Part shown: positions 54,562 through 64,000 of the stretch, one piece after another
How the letters are laid out: the number at the start of each line of letters is the position of its first letter
How positions within the stretch are numbered: the first letter of the stretch is position 1
NCBI GenBank assembly: GCA_038501625.1
Contig: JAZAYU010000079.1
Coordinates: 1,178,001-1,242,000, forward strand
From: Corbicula japonica
Taxonomy: Eukaryota; Mollusca; Bivalvia; Venerida; Cyrenidae
DNA: 64,000 bases
Direction: 5' to 3'
Made by a program: the position numbers and the translations under genes
Notes under the pieces: model-generated
Databases searched by the model: none
What the model saw: the letters and a program-made list of their open reading frames with translations, nothing else
Told to the model about the DNA's origin: nothing

Positions 54562-57500
54562 CTATATTGATTTCAGCTCGAATGAATGAGAGCCTGGATC
54601 CGAAGACAGTGTTTGCTGAGGTTTATTCTGTATTGTCGGAGAGCTACACTGGGTAGCGCTACTTGTTTGGGATCTATCGGTACTTTCTGCGCCGCCACGA
54701 CAACATTTATTGAACAGTTGTTTGAAGCCACCGGCGTAGCGTTTGTTGGTGAAGTAATAGATGATCCAGGTGACAGAAGGGTGAAGGTGGGCAAACATTG
54801 TAATGTAAACATGAACTTGATGGGGCCAAGTGTTGTTTCTGTCGGCTACTATAATCAAGGCATACGGCACCCAACAAGTAACAAATACTGCATATATGAA
54901 GAACAAGGTCCTGGTAAGGCGGATACTCTTGATAACTGACTGTTTACTATTTGGGTATTGTTCATTCATACGAATTTTGTGTGCTCTAACATATAGATAA
55001 ATCTTCGTGTAGCAGATACCTATCGTAAGGGAAGGAATCCAAACCAATGCAATAGAGAACACAACTGTATACGAATACGTTGCCATGCGATCCCAAATGC
55101 ACTCCAAGCTCTTGTGGTCATATCCGTGGCCCCCGATATCTGCTGCGTTCAGCAAGACGAGAAAACCACCAACAAAATATACAGCCACACACATACAGAT
55201 GCAACTACATTGGGTAAAGATGCGTTCGTATTTTTCGTGGTAACATACGCAGAACAAACGATTCACGCTCATCAGTCCAATCGTCATCAGTGACGTCACA
55301 CAGGAAATGGTGCAAAGGCTGGCGATTGCTTGGCAAAGTCCAGGTGCCATGTCGAAAAATTCTTTTCCTTCGATCTTTGCTAAACCAGAAAAAAGAGTAA
55401 GAAAACATTTAGTAAAACATTATCTAATTGAAGCTTAAACGAATTTCGATAATCAACTTGACCATATCAAATGTTGCAGGCATGCAGTTACATGTACATT
55501 ATATTAAAAAAAAACCCTGACACTTTATTCTAAACGTTAGAAAAAAAGAAATATATGCATATCAGGAATAGCCACACTCAAAAAACACAGCCTACTTTGT
55601 TTTAAATTATCCGAATTAGTAGTTATTTTCCTTTTAAATTTTTCGTTTGAACTTTGATTAATTGTATTTAAATGTTCACTGGTTAATTTTCTCCACGAGT
55701 GTTTATCGGGGATCTAAAAAGTTTCATCTTGATATTGAAGTTTAGTATGATTAACAATAAACTGTGTATGTTTAAACCTTTCAACCCCGATTGGCCTCCT
55801 TGCTTTCATCACTTACCGTCCAAAAGCAAACCTTTCGCCAGATACATTTCTTTTCAATAGTCTATTGATGGTCCCTTTTTCATGTTTTAAAAATAAATAA
55901 AAAGCGAACTTTAAACACCACAGAACATGTCAATATAAAAATACTTCAGGCTGGTTTGAATTATTCTGTTGATGGCAGTAATGAAAATGCAACGTATTTC
56001 CCCAGGTTGAGCGCTATTTTGTATCTACGTAAACATTGCAGTACATTTTCACAAAAAGATGGTGCACATAGAAAGATCAACATGGAAGTTTTAAAGCGGT
56101 ATAATAATATTTATATTATTCAGTTTTATATGAAATATCTTGTTTATTGACTACTATAACTGACTTTTAAAGCCCAAAATGTGACATTGACTTTGAGGTA
56201 GTATCATTGTGCCCATTTCGTACCAACCAAACCGGCACAAATAATGAACCTTTGTGTTATTTTCCGAAGTAACAAATGTAACCATATAGACAAACGCAGA
56301 AGGTGAAAAATAGTATTTCAATTATGTTTTAGGAACAATTGTCACGCTATGTAAATGCGCATTTTGTGTAACCACTGTAAACATAACTTGTATTAGGTTA
56401 CAAAGTCAGACGGTTCATGAGTGAGCTCAAATTTTTGTTTAAGATGTTTCTCATCTCGAAATTATCGGAATTATTTGCAAATTTATTCTATTTTTAAACG
56501 TAATACGATTTGGAACGTACAAATCTATACATGTCGCATTTTGGTCGTTTTTGTTTTTGTTTTAGATGGTTAGAATGAATATAAAACGGAATAATTAGAA
56601 AGTAATAAAGGAAGTTGGAAAGAAACGTCGCTAGATAACCATGAATATCCGCAACACCTTCTACATTTTGCAACGATTAATTTGCTCGTGTTCCCAAGCA
56701 GTGAAAAAATTCAAAACATAAAATGCAGTTTGCATGTTAATTACCACTTGGGCTATTTAAACATTTAAAAGAAAATACAAAGACAAACTAATATTTAAGT
56801 CTTTTGACAACATCCCTTCATTCTCATTCTGCGATACATATTAGGAACAATCTCTTGATAAATATTCTTTACTAAGTCAAAACTAAGTTCCTATATATTA
56901 TTAAAAAGGTAAGATTTATTACTACATTTTGACTAAGAATTAAATTAAACTATATAGTCAATGACCTGGGCTGACCTTGAAAGCGAAAGTAAATATTATC
57001 GTTTATCTGCACGCATGCAGGTATCTAGAGTCGTTCAAGAATTTCTGAATTTGTGGTGTCTATTTTTGAAATCGATCATTTTATTTCCCATGATCTCTGT
57101 TCATCTCTACTTTAATGGCTTTGTCTGGAGCCTTTCCATGCATATTTTTATTTTAAAAGTGCGTTTCCGTGAGCTCAGTCTAAGCGGTCATTTTACATTC
57201 ATTTCATTTTGAAATGTAAATTAAATTGTTATGTTCAACAATTTTACATATTAATCATGTAACACTATTTAAAATAACAATCACCACTCACCTATAAAGC
57301 TCATCGGGTCAGCAAATGCAGTGACGTACATATCGGATATCGCCAGATTTACTATGAACACCCTCTCCACATTTAGAATAATCCGTCTCGTGCACACGAG
57401 GGTAAGTGTGACTATATTGCCGAACGTTCCGACAACCGTAGCAACCACGAGAATAATAAGTGTAGGGACAGCGGTCGCAGGGCTCGATGAAATAAATTCA

Positions 57501-57568
57501 TGCCGCCCAAATTTTCCGTTATTATCGGCGACACTCGAACCATTGCCAAAATCATAGTCCTCCATCAT
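54562..57568 (-). CDS. Class A GPCR, melatonin-receptor/moody-like, paralogue B
   Basis: Exons 57292-57568 and 54562-55379, phase-1 junction as in paralogue A, 364 aa from the first ATG at 57568. The frame is open further upstream to a TTG, but no earlier ATG exists. Starts MMEDYDFGNGSS; TM1 GTFGNIV, TM2 NLAISDMY, TM3 end SVNRLFCVCYH, ECL2 SLECIWDR, TM6 FVTCWVPYALII, TM7 HPSVTWIIYYF, then a C-tail with CCRGG cysteines. Nearly all transmembrane residues match paralogue A; the N-terminus, third loop and tail differ. An acceptor-like TTTTATAACAG at about 57628 suggests an upstream 5' UTR exon. Ligand unknown. Confidence 0.92.
55545..55600 (-). mobile_element. Penelope-like tail scrap in GPCR B intron
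   Basis: AAATATATGCATATCAGGA, then GCCACACTCAAAAAACACAG in reverse orientation. Confidence 0.6.
55900..56015 (+). repeat. R1 copy in GPCR B intron
   Basis: GCGAACTTTAAACACCACAG, CTTCAGGCTGGTTTGAATTA and CCCCAGGTTGAGCGC in order. Confidence 0.65.
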
Positions 57569-57628
57569 AAATGGACAGATGTCTTTCACTTGTTTAATCA
57601 CTGATGTCAACTCACTGACACCCTGTTA

Positions 57629-58320
57629 TAAAAGCACTTTGATAATCAATATCAATTAGTCATAGTGTCTAATGAACAAGATGTAAGATTTTAACCATTG
57701 AACTTTTCGATTAAAAGTACAAAGGAGCAAATTTGTACCAGGAAGATATATAATAAGATTTTAAAACCACAATCCATTTTATTTTTAAATTAAACAAAAA
57801 GACCAAATTGCCGGCTGCATGTGCCTTATTATCATACTGCAAAGAAATTTGCTTGAATTTGATTGGATAATTTGCCGTTGATGTATATTCGTATTTACGG
57901 ATCGGCCGTAGATATGAACGCACGTGCCTTAATTTCCCTCTCTGGCCTCCCACCTTTTGTTGTCGTCCGCCATTTTGTTTTGAATTTCCGTAAAAATGCG
58001 TAATTTGAAGCAGATTTTGTAAATTATAAAGTGGTATGCTTAGGGATTACTAAAATTGTTACCGAAAATATTTGTGTTATGTTTTTAACGTTGAAAACGA
58101 TCAGATTATTCTCAAATTTTGTAAATAAATATCAAATCGATAATCCATTCAATTTCTATAGAAGTGACGTCATGCAGGTAAATTAATGACGTCAGACATG
58201 TAATTATTGAGGTTCTCAGAGGGGAATTAGGCCGTGCGGCATTAAATAAGCGAAATAAATACAAAATCGATATTTTCTTATTATTTTTGTCTGAAAAAAT
58301 CTTTGCAGTATAATAAAACA
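57629..58320. other. 5' flank of GPCR B
   Basis: A CAAAATGGCGGACG start-like context on the - strand at 57973, followed within 20 bp by AAAAG/GTGGGA, could be an upstream exon. Not proven. Confidence 0.3.
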
Positions 58321-58321
58321 A

Positions 58322-58458
58322 TTATTTGGTTCCTTGACAGGGTATGTGAGAATATATTGCCGGTCTGGGTGTCATATTATCCCTCGCCTGCGGCTCGGGT
58401 AATATGACACCCAGACCGGCAATATATCCTCACATTCCCTGTCAAGAAACCAAATAAC
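58322..58458. repeat. Long hairpin, arms about 60 bp
   Basis: Arms include TTGCCGGTCTGGGTGTCATA and its complement; the loop is about TCGCCTGCGGCTCG. About four mismatches per arm. Confidence 0.9.
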
Positions 58459-59079
58459 TATAAAATGTCAAACGATAAATATACTAACACTGCGATTCTT
58501 TAGAAGCAAATAGGAAGGCGGTCATGTTCATTTGGCAAATTTAATTGAAAGGCAAAGAAAAGAAAACTGAGCTTTATTTTTTTTAGTTTTAAGATAATGT
58601 GATTGTAGGCCTAATTGAAATTGAACATTAAATTTATAGCCACATAATATGCTTGTATAAGATCATTTATGTAAACGCGGGTAACCGGACTGATCCCCAG
58701 AGCAAAAACATTTTTTCATTTCGATATGACTATTTTCCTTTTGTAAATATGTTTGATTTACAGTTAAAACTATCACCTATAAAAATTAATTGATGACGAC
58801 ATTTCAATGTTTAAACAGTTTTTTGTTAAAGCAGAAGTTTAAACAACTGTAAAATCAATTTTGGTTTATCAAAAACCCAGGTGAGGTTAAAGAGGCTCGA
58901 ATCAAATAATTTTCAGACGCACTCTTTGTAAACTTATGGTTTTCCTCATTGTACACCTCACTTTATCACAAGTCTTGTTGAAAACAAAAACGTTTGCCAA
59001 GAAAATACAACCTTTATCGCCTGTAATGACAATATAGCTGATTTAAAGATGTTTTTATGATAATTATATTTTATTGAAA

Positions 59080-59235
59080 TATATGAAAAGGGAACTTTGA
59101 AACACGACAAATACGAAAATATTGCAGGCTCGGTTTGGTTGAGCCTGTTCATGGGCAGTAATGGAAATGCATATTACTGCCCACGCCGCCTAACCCCGGG
59201 TTGAGCGCAACTCAATATTAAACACCAATAAACAG
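59080..59235 (+). repeat. R1 copy
   Basis: GGGAACTTTGAAACACGACA, AGGCTCGGTTTGGTTGAGCC, GCCTAACCCCGGGTTGAGCG. Well preserved. Confidence 0.8.
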
Positions 59236-59462
59236 TACAATTTTGATCCATCCCACCTTGTTGCTGACATTTTTTTCATACTGCTATAAAAAAGAGATTG
59301 CTAGTTTTAACTCGATTGATCCAATGCAACAGCACCATTTGACACATAAACCAAAATTTAAGTAGTTAGATTTCTGCGGTAATGTGACTGTCATTATTAC
59401 ATAAATAAAAATTAATTCCATTCAGCTCTAATGCTCTAATGTTGTTTAAAAACCTGGCGAAT

Positions 59463-59528
59463 CAAATCATCATCATCATCATCATCAACAACAACAACAA
59501 CAACAACATCATCATCATCATCATCATC
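59463..59528 (+). repeat. (CAT)n(CAA)n(CAT)n microsatellite
   Basis: Seven CAT-type units, seven CAA units, then about eight CAT units. Flanks are AT-rich. Confidence 0.95.
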
Positions 59529-59529
59529 T

Positions 59530-60955
59530 TTTTTGTCTTTTTGACAAGGTTGTTCATATCCTTATCAACAGCATCTTACCACTTTTAAGAAATATTTAAA
59601 ACCGTAAATTGAGAGAACTTCTATTGTATTAAAGGGTAGTTGGATTGCAGAAATCTGTATAAATTTGTTAAAGCAATTCAAAGTATAGAAAGACTAAATA
59701 AAACTGCATTTTATAACTACGATGCAAAACGTTGTAATATTAAATTACATAAAGTAATTCATGATAACGAAAGAAAAACAGAGGTTTATTGGCAATGAAT
59801 GGAATTAACGTTTGCATTGCTGTTTCCTACAGAAAACATCAAAGAACGGAATAGTAAAATTTTATATTAAACCAAAAGTCTTGTGCCTACATATCTAAGT
59901 TTATTTTTATATTATTTTCTTGAATAAATCAACTACACCAACACAAGCTCTGAAGTAAAAACTTCTTTGAAACAAGTACAAAAGGAAACTTAACGAAAAA
60001 TAAATTCGTCAGCATTATCATTAATGTCAGCACAATTTAAGCTACATTTTTCACATAGCCCATGAGCAAGTGTCTTCGCTATAACACACGTGTTATTGTC
60101 CCGGTAAAAACTAGTCTTTCTTTTACACTAGATCAATCTCAAGAATCCATCATAAAAATATTTTAATCTTTTCAAATAATCGAGTTCATCAAATCGCCAG
60201 AATCCAGGTTAGTTAACAGATAAATTTTTCAATTCCAATTTAAATCATATAGATGAACCCAATACCAAACAAATACGTTGGCAGCGCCTATCCAACAATG
60301 CAAGAGACAGATACAGTACATACCATTTGTTTTCCCCCAAAAAGGATAGTTTAAGTATGCCTATATGCTGCTACCCACAATGATTGACATTCTCCATGGC
60401 TTAGCATCAATGGAGGTAATTGAAACTGATAACTACAATTAAGCTAGACTCGGAGTGCTCATAATTCGAAAGTAGAAACTAATGCTTTAAATATTACCTG
60501 AATAATTGGTTCCTTTTTATAAACTGACATTCCATGAATCTTTGTGCAGCCTCCAAATGTGATTGTACCTTATATGGGTATATTTCTTTTCATGAAAATC
60601 CAACATTTCGCATGCCCTTTTTATTCCATAAAGATTTTGGTTATAAATGTTGTCTTAGATTGACATCATAGGCATGATTTTACCTACCAAACTTGCAAAC
60701 AGTCTTACATTTAACTATGGAAGACGTTTAATAATGTTAATTTTGTTTGAAATTTTTCCTTCTTGAATTACTAGAAGTATTATGAACTAGTTACCGAAAC
60801 CATTTATGCAGAGAAGCAAATGTATATTAGTAAGTGTTGCATGGGTGCGAAGGAGCTGGTCAAGCGCTAGTGTTTTGAAACCATAAAAACACTAAAAATG
60901 ACTATTGTGACGCTGAAATATGCTAAAGTTATTTCGAAATTACATACAAATAAAA
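59530..60955. other. Intergenic, no feature seen
   Basis: 1.4 kb AT-rich DNA without gene or clear repeat. Confidence 0.5.
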
Positions 60956-60959
60956 GATT

Positions 60960-61420
60960 AAAGGCCGGCGAACTTTATAAATATGAAAATATTGCAGGAT
61001 CAGTTTGACTGAGTCTGTTCATGGCAGTAATGGAGTTGCGTATAACTGACCACGTCGCCTAGCCCAGGATTGAGTGCTACATATTAGTCACACTTGTAAG
61101 CAGTACCAGTGTTGATCAATCCAAAACGATGATTTGAATACGACGGTGAACATGAAACCATTAATGCGGTATTTTCAGCGACTTATGGTACCCAGATAAA
61201 TGAATGGGTTAACCATAAACGAGAAAACAATGAGCGAAACTGAACGTAATAAAATTTTTAATGGGATTTGAAAATATAAATCCTGGCTTTCAAAACTGAC
61301 GGCCTCAGGCAAAAAAGAACACCAGGAAATGTATTCTTGGGTGATTGAAAAATATCTAAAGCTAATGTCTGGCACAATGAAACCAACCATTAAACACAGG
61401 TTGAAATATTGAAACAACCC
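60960..61420 (+). repeat. R1, long form
   Basis: GAACTTTATAAATATGAAAA, GACTGAGTCTGTTCATGGCA, GTCGCCTAGCCCAGGATTGA, then ATGCGGTATTTTCAGCGAC and GGGTGATTGAAAAATATCTA. Confidence 0.75.
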
Positions 61421-61685
61421 ATTTTAACTTACATAAGAATCGTGCTCAACGACCTTCAAATGACGTAACTTATAAAAAGATAAAAAGATTAACTCTTCCT
61501 TCAAATTTGAAATGGCTTTTAAAGTTTAAAAATGTTCATAACACTGGGTTTTAACATGAGTATCTTATTTCTGATGTATAATTAACAGCTAACGGAAGTG
61601 GAAGACTTTGTACGGCCAAATGCACTTCTAAGGCTGGCTGCCCCAGAAACAAAAGGTTTTTTGGAATCATGATGTGTGTTTTTTT

Positions 61686-61923
61686 TTAAATATAGTTGTT
61701 TGGAGTTTGATAAAAAGCGATAACATATTCTGTATATGAACGTATGATATACATCGGTTCGGAAAACTTTGTATTACTTGTCTCCTTTTCCCGACTCCTG
61801 CTGTCGGTAATTTTGCTGACACTACTAATCAACGTCTCGGGTTCCGAAACAGAAGAAAAGGGGATCAAAACTCTGGTTTTCTGACGCTTGATTAAGTCGT
61901 GGAAACTCAGACCGAATATGTCC
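61686..61923 (-). CDS. Possible terminal exon, unrecognised
   Basis: After acceptor-like TTGATTATAG the frame reads DIFGLSFHDLIKRQKTRVLI, PFSSVSEPETLISSVSKITD and continues to a stop. Composition is protein-like. No upstream exon identified; no family recognised. Confidence 0.25.
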
Positions 61924-62207
61924 CTATAATCAAGCAAAACACTAGATTGCAATTTTGCGAAAAGAACGAAAAGACTGATGCATGTTTCAGTTTACTATTG
62001 ATGTTTAACTTCTATTTTCAATTCCTAGAAAGCAAGTGTATATAATTGAACTTATAAACGTTTAACTGTTCTAGTTTAGTTTAACTTTCATATTCCATTT
62101 TTAAAAGTACAATTACATCTCCTGAAAGTACATACTTCAACTACTTAATCTTTTACTGTTCCTCTCGACCCAGAAAGTAAATCATTTAAAACCCTTTGCT
62201 CCACGTG

Positions 62208-62280
62208 ATGCGGCTGCTGTCCGAGGGGCTACTGATGAAGATCCAGATCAGCACGCATGATTTGGATCTCTACTGGCAAG
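62208..62280 (+). CDS. Possible first coding exon, unrecognised
   Basis: CCACGTGATGCGG start context, encoding MRLLSEGLLMKIQISTHDLD and LYWQ, then AAG/GTAAAT donor. An in-frame stop lies just upstream, so it would be an initial exon; it would be interrupted downstream by the Penelope-like tails at once. Confidence 0.25.
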
Positions 62281-62304
62281 GTAAATTATGTTGATCGTAT
62301 CTAT

Positions 62305-63735
62305 AGAAAAGTGAAATATGCATATCAGGAATCTCCACACTCATAAAAAAGCAACATATGCATATCAGGAATCGCCACACTCAAAAAACACAGCCTCCCC
62401 ACGCAGCGAAAAAGAAGAGAGGAAGAGAGAGAGAGAGAGAGAGAGCTCATGTTTTATATATGTATGTCAATTCAAATAGGACGCCACAAACAATTAATAA
62501 ACAAGAGAACCTTTGGGGATTCCGCCTTGGAACGGTCAGTGGCAAAACAAATTGCCACTGGGGGTTTAAACCAGGTTCTAGGGTGCACCAACCTCACACT
62601 TGCCCCAACAGGTTCTCGTATCACAAAACAAGTACAAATTGTCTTGGTGAAATAACTCCAACCCACCCATCAGCTCAACAATGTTGCATGCAAAAGCATA
62701 CAAACATATAAACATAAGAATTTAATAGCATTGCAAAGCCAAAGGGCGGGTACTCAATGATCTTTCCGAGACCAGAGCACCTGGAGTAAAATCAGCAAGA
62801 ACACGATGACAGGGATAAAAGAAACAAATCGAGCTTTTAGGTTCTTTTAAGAAAAGATTTCCCCATAAACTTTCATAAACTCTTACACCCCTGCCACCGT
62901 CGTGCAACCAAAGAGGTAAGCATAATGATCAACTGTAGATGGGTTAATCACCAGGCCTGCAGAGCGCTGTAAAATATCTTGTTGGTAACCTTTCTTTTTA
63001 AATTTACAGATGGTTTTTACGAATAACCGGGAGAAATTTGCATCGCCTTTTATCTTCTTAAGTTTATAAATTAAATCTCCATAAAAAACTGGCTGTGAAA
63101 TTCCTTGTTGCAATAGTGATTTTAAACTGCAGCTGTATTTATGAATTAGATCTGGATATCGGCGATAAAACTTGCAAAAGGTTTTCCTTAATTTGTGATA
63201 CCGATAACCTTGTTTTAAAAGTTTTTCTGTAATGCAAAGATTACGTTCATTGAAATCATTCACATCGTTGCAAGCTCTTGAAAAGCGAACAAGCTGTGAG
63301 ATATAAACCCCGTAAGAAGTTGCACGAGGAACATCGCCGTCTAGAAACGGAAAATTTACTATATTAAAATTAAAATCATCTCTTTTATCATAAATTTTAG
63401 TAGTGACGTAACCATTTTCGATGGATAGATTTAAGTCAAGGAAGTTTGCTTGCTTTTCTGAAGTGTTCGCTTTGTTAAGCTGTAGTTCTTTAGGATAAAT
63501 CTTATTAACCAGTGATGGAAAATGGTTATTATCTATATTTAATAAATCATCAAGGTACCTCGAGGTGTTGTTAAAAGCTGTAATAATATCATCTTGGTGT
63601 TCGGTAGAAAGAGATAACATGAAATCTCTTTCATAACAGTATAAAAACAGATCAGCAACAAGGGGTGCACAATTAGTACCCATTGGAATGCCTATTACTT
63701 GTTTATAAATAGAGGTACCAAATCTCAAATAAAAC
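62305..63735 (-). pseudogene. Penelope-like reverse transcriptase, best-preserved copy
   Basis: Open frame 63737 to 62883 (284 codons), 5' truncated. Motifs: [19 protein letters not shown] (RT palm), SRYLDDLLNID with intact [34 protein letters not shown], and a basic C-terminal part (CKFKKKGYQQDILQRS). Then the non-coding tail from about 62880 to GATTCCTGATATGCATATTT near 62310; the terminal motif is present twice (62310-62340 and 62350-62380). RT fingers and any GIY-YIG endonuclease are missing, so it cannot act alone. Confidence 0.8.
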
Positions 63736-64000
63736 ACAGCCTCCCCACGCAGCGAAAAAGGAAGAGAGAAAAAGACAGCATAAGTATGTCAAATTCAAGA
63801 CACCACAAACAATTAACGAAAATGAGAACCCGAGGGGTTACCGCCTTGGAACGTTCGGTGGCAAATCAAATTGCTATTGGGGGTTAAAACCAGGTTCTAC
63901 GGTGCACCAACCTCAAACTTGCTCATACAGGTTCTAATATTAACACACAAGCAAATTGTCTTCGTTTAAATCGAGCTTCTAGGTTCTTTAAAGAAAAGAT
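63725..64000 (-). mobile_element. Second Penelope-like tail, head-to-tail with the first
   Basis: Begins directly at the truncated 5' end of the RT copy with AAAACACAGCCTCCCCACGC and continues through the tail (GAACGTTCGGTGGCAAATC) to the window edge. Confidence 0.75.

Larger units (their letters stand above)
55380..57291 (-). other. Intron of GPCR B
   Basis: Contains a Penelope-like tail scrap at 55545-55600 (ATATATGCATATCAGGAATA) and an R1 copy at 55900-56010; otherwise AT-rich. Confidence 0.85.

Noticed and set aside
57569..57610. Longer N-terminus for GPCR B
   Set aside because: The extension begins at TTG, not ATG; the first in-frame ATG is at 57568.

Overview
This is a repeat-rich, AT-rich stretch of animal nuclear DNA with long introns and no operons. 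It is most likely from a bivalve mollusc. That reading rests on the intron-exon structure, on a mollusc-type repeat load (tandem-core elements with conserved hairpin ends, MITEs, Tc1, Harbinger, Penelope-like reverse transcriptase pieces) and on the gene content. No bacterial or viral gene organisation is visible.

Region 1 (about 1-26,000, + strand) is almost entirely one gene: a TBK1/IKK-epsilon-type protein kinase. Eighteen exons (1498-25921) join in a consistent reading phase and give 796 codons plus stop. Only the 5' exon(s) with the glycine-rich loop lie outside the window. Its introns hold two MITEs, a Harbinger relic, a roughly 1.9 kb minisatellite of 37 bp units, and two insertions of a tandem-core element family (15015-16506 and 21724-23575). 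These two share ends but have unrelated cores. One sits inside a reverse-transcriptase fragment and the other inside a dispersed repeat called R1 here.

Region 2 (27,000-31,400) is intergenic: a Tc1/mariner element with a nearly complete transposase, and a Penelope-like reverse-transcriptase copy lodged in another tandem repeat.

Region 3 (32,115-35,296 and 54,562-57,568, - strand) holds two paralogous class A GPCR genes. Each has two exons with the intron at the same place and phase, and they resemble melatonin-receptor/moody-type receptors. They look like a tandem duplication now separated by about 19 kb of repeats.

Region 4 (36,983-42,617), between the GPCRs, is the least explained part. 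Two 208 bp near-identical TATA-containing segments bracket four diverged units of roughly 0.8-1 kb. Each unit has an exon-like block with a tiny ATG frame, a small stem-loop and, in most, 41 bp minisatellite repeats. It could be a tandem-exon noncoding or micropeptide gene, or a non-coding LTR-like element.

Region 5 (43,000-54,500) contains decayed coding-like frames, a roughly 1.08 kb foldback element with about 75 bp inverted ends, and a Penelope-like copy inserted into a tandem-repeat element with a visible 9 bp target duplication.

Region 6 (57,600-64,000) is intergenic, with a roughly 60 bp-armed hairpin, R1 copies, two possible unrecognised exons, and a reverse-transcriptase copy joined head-to-tail to the tail of a second copy. 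The genes in the window do not form a pathway: the kinase acts in innate-immune signalling and the GPCRs are surface receptors.
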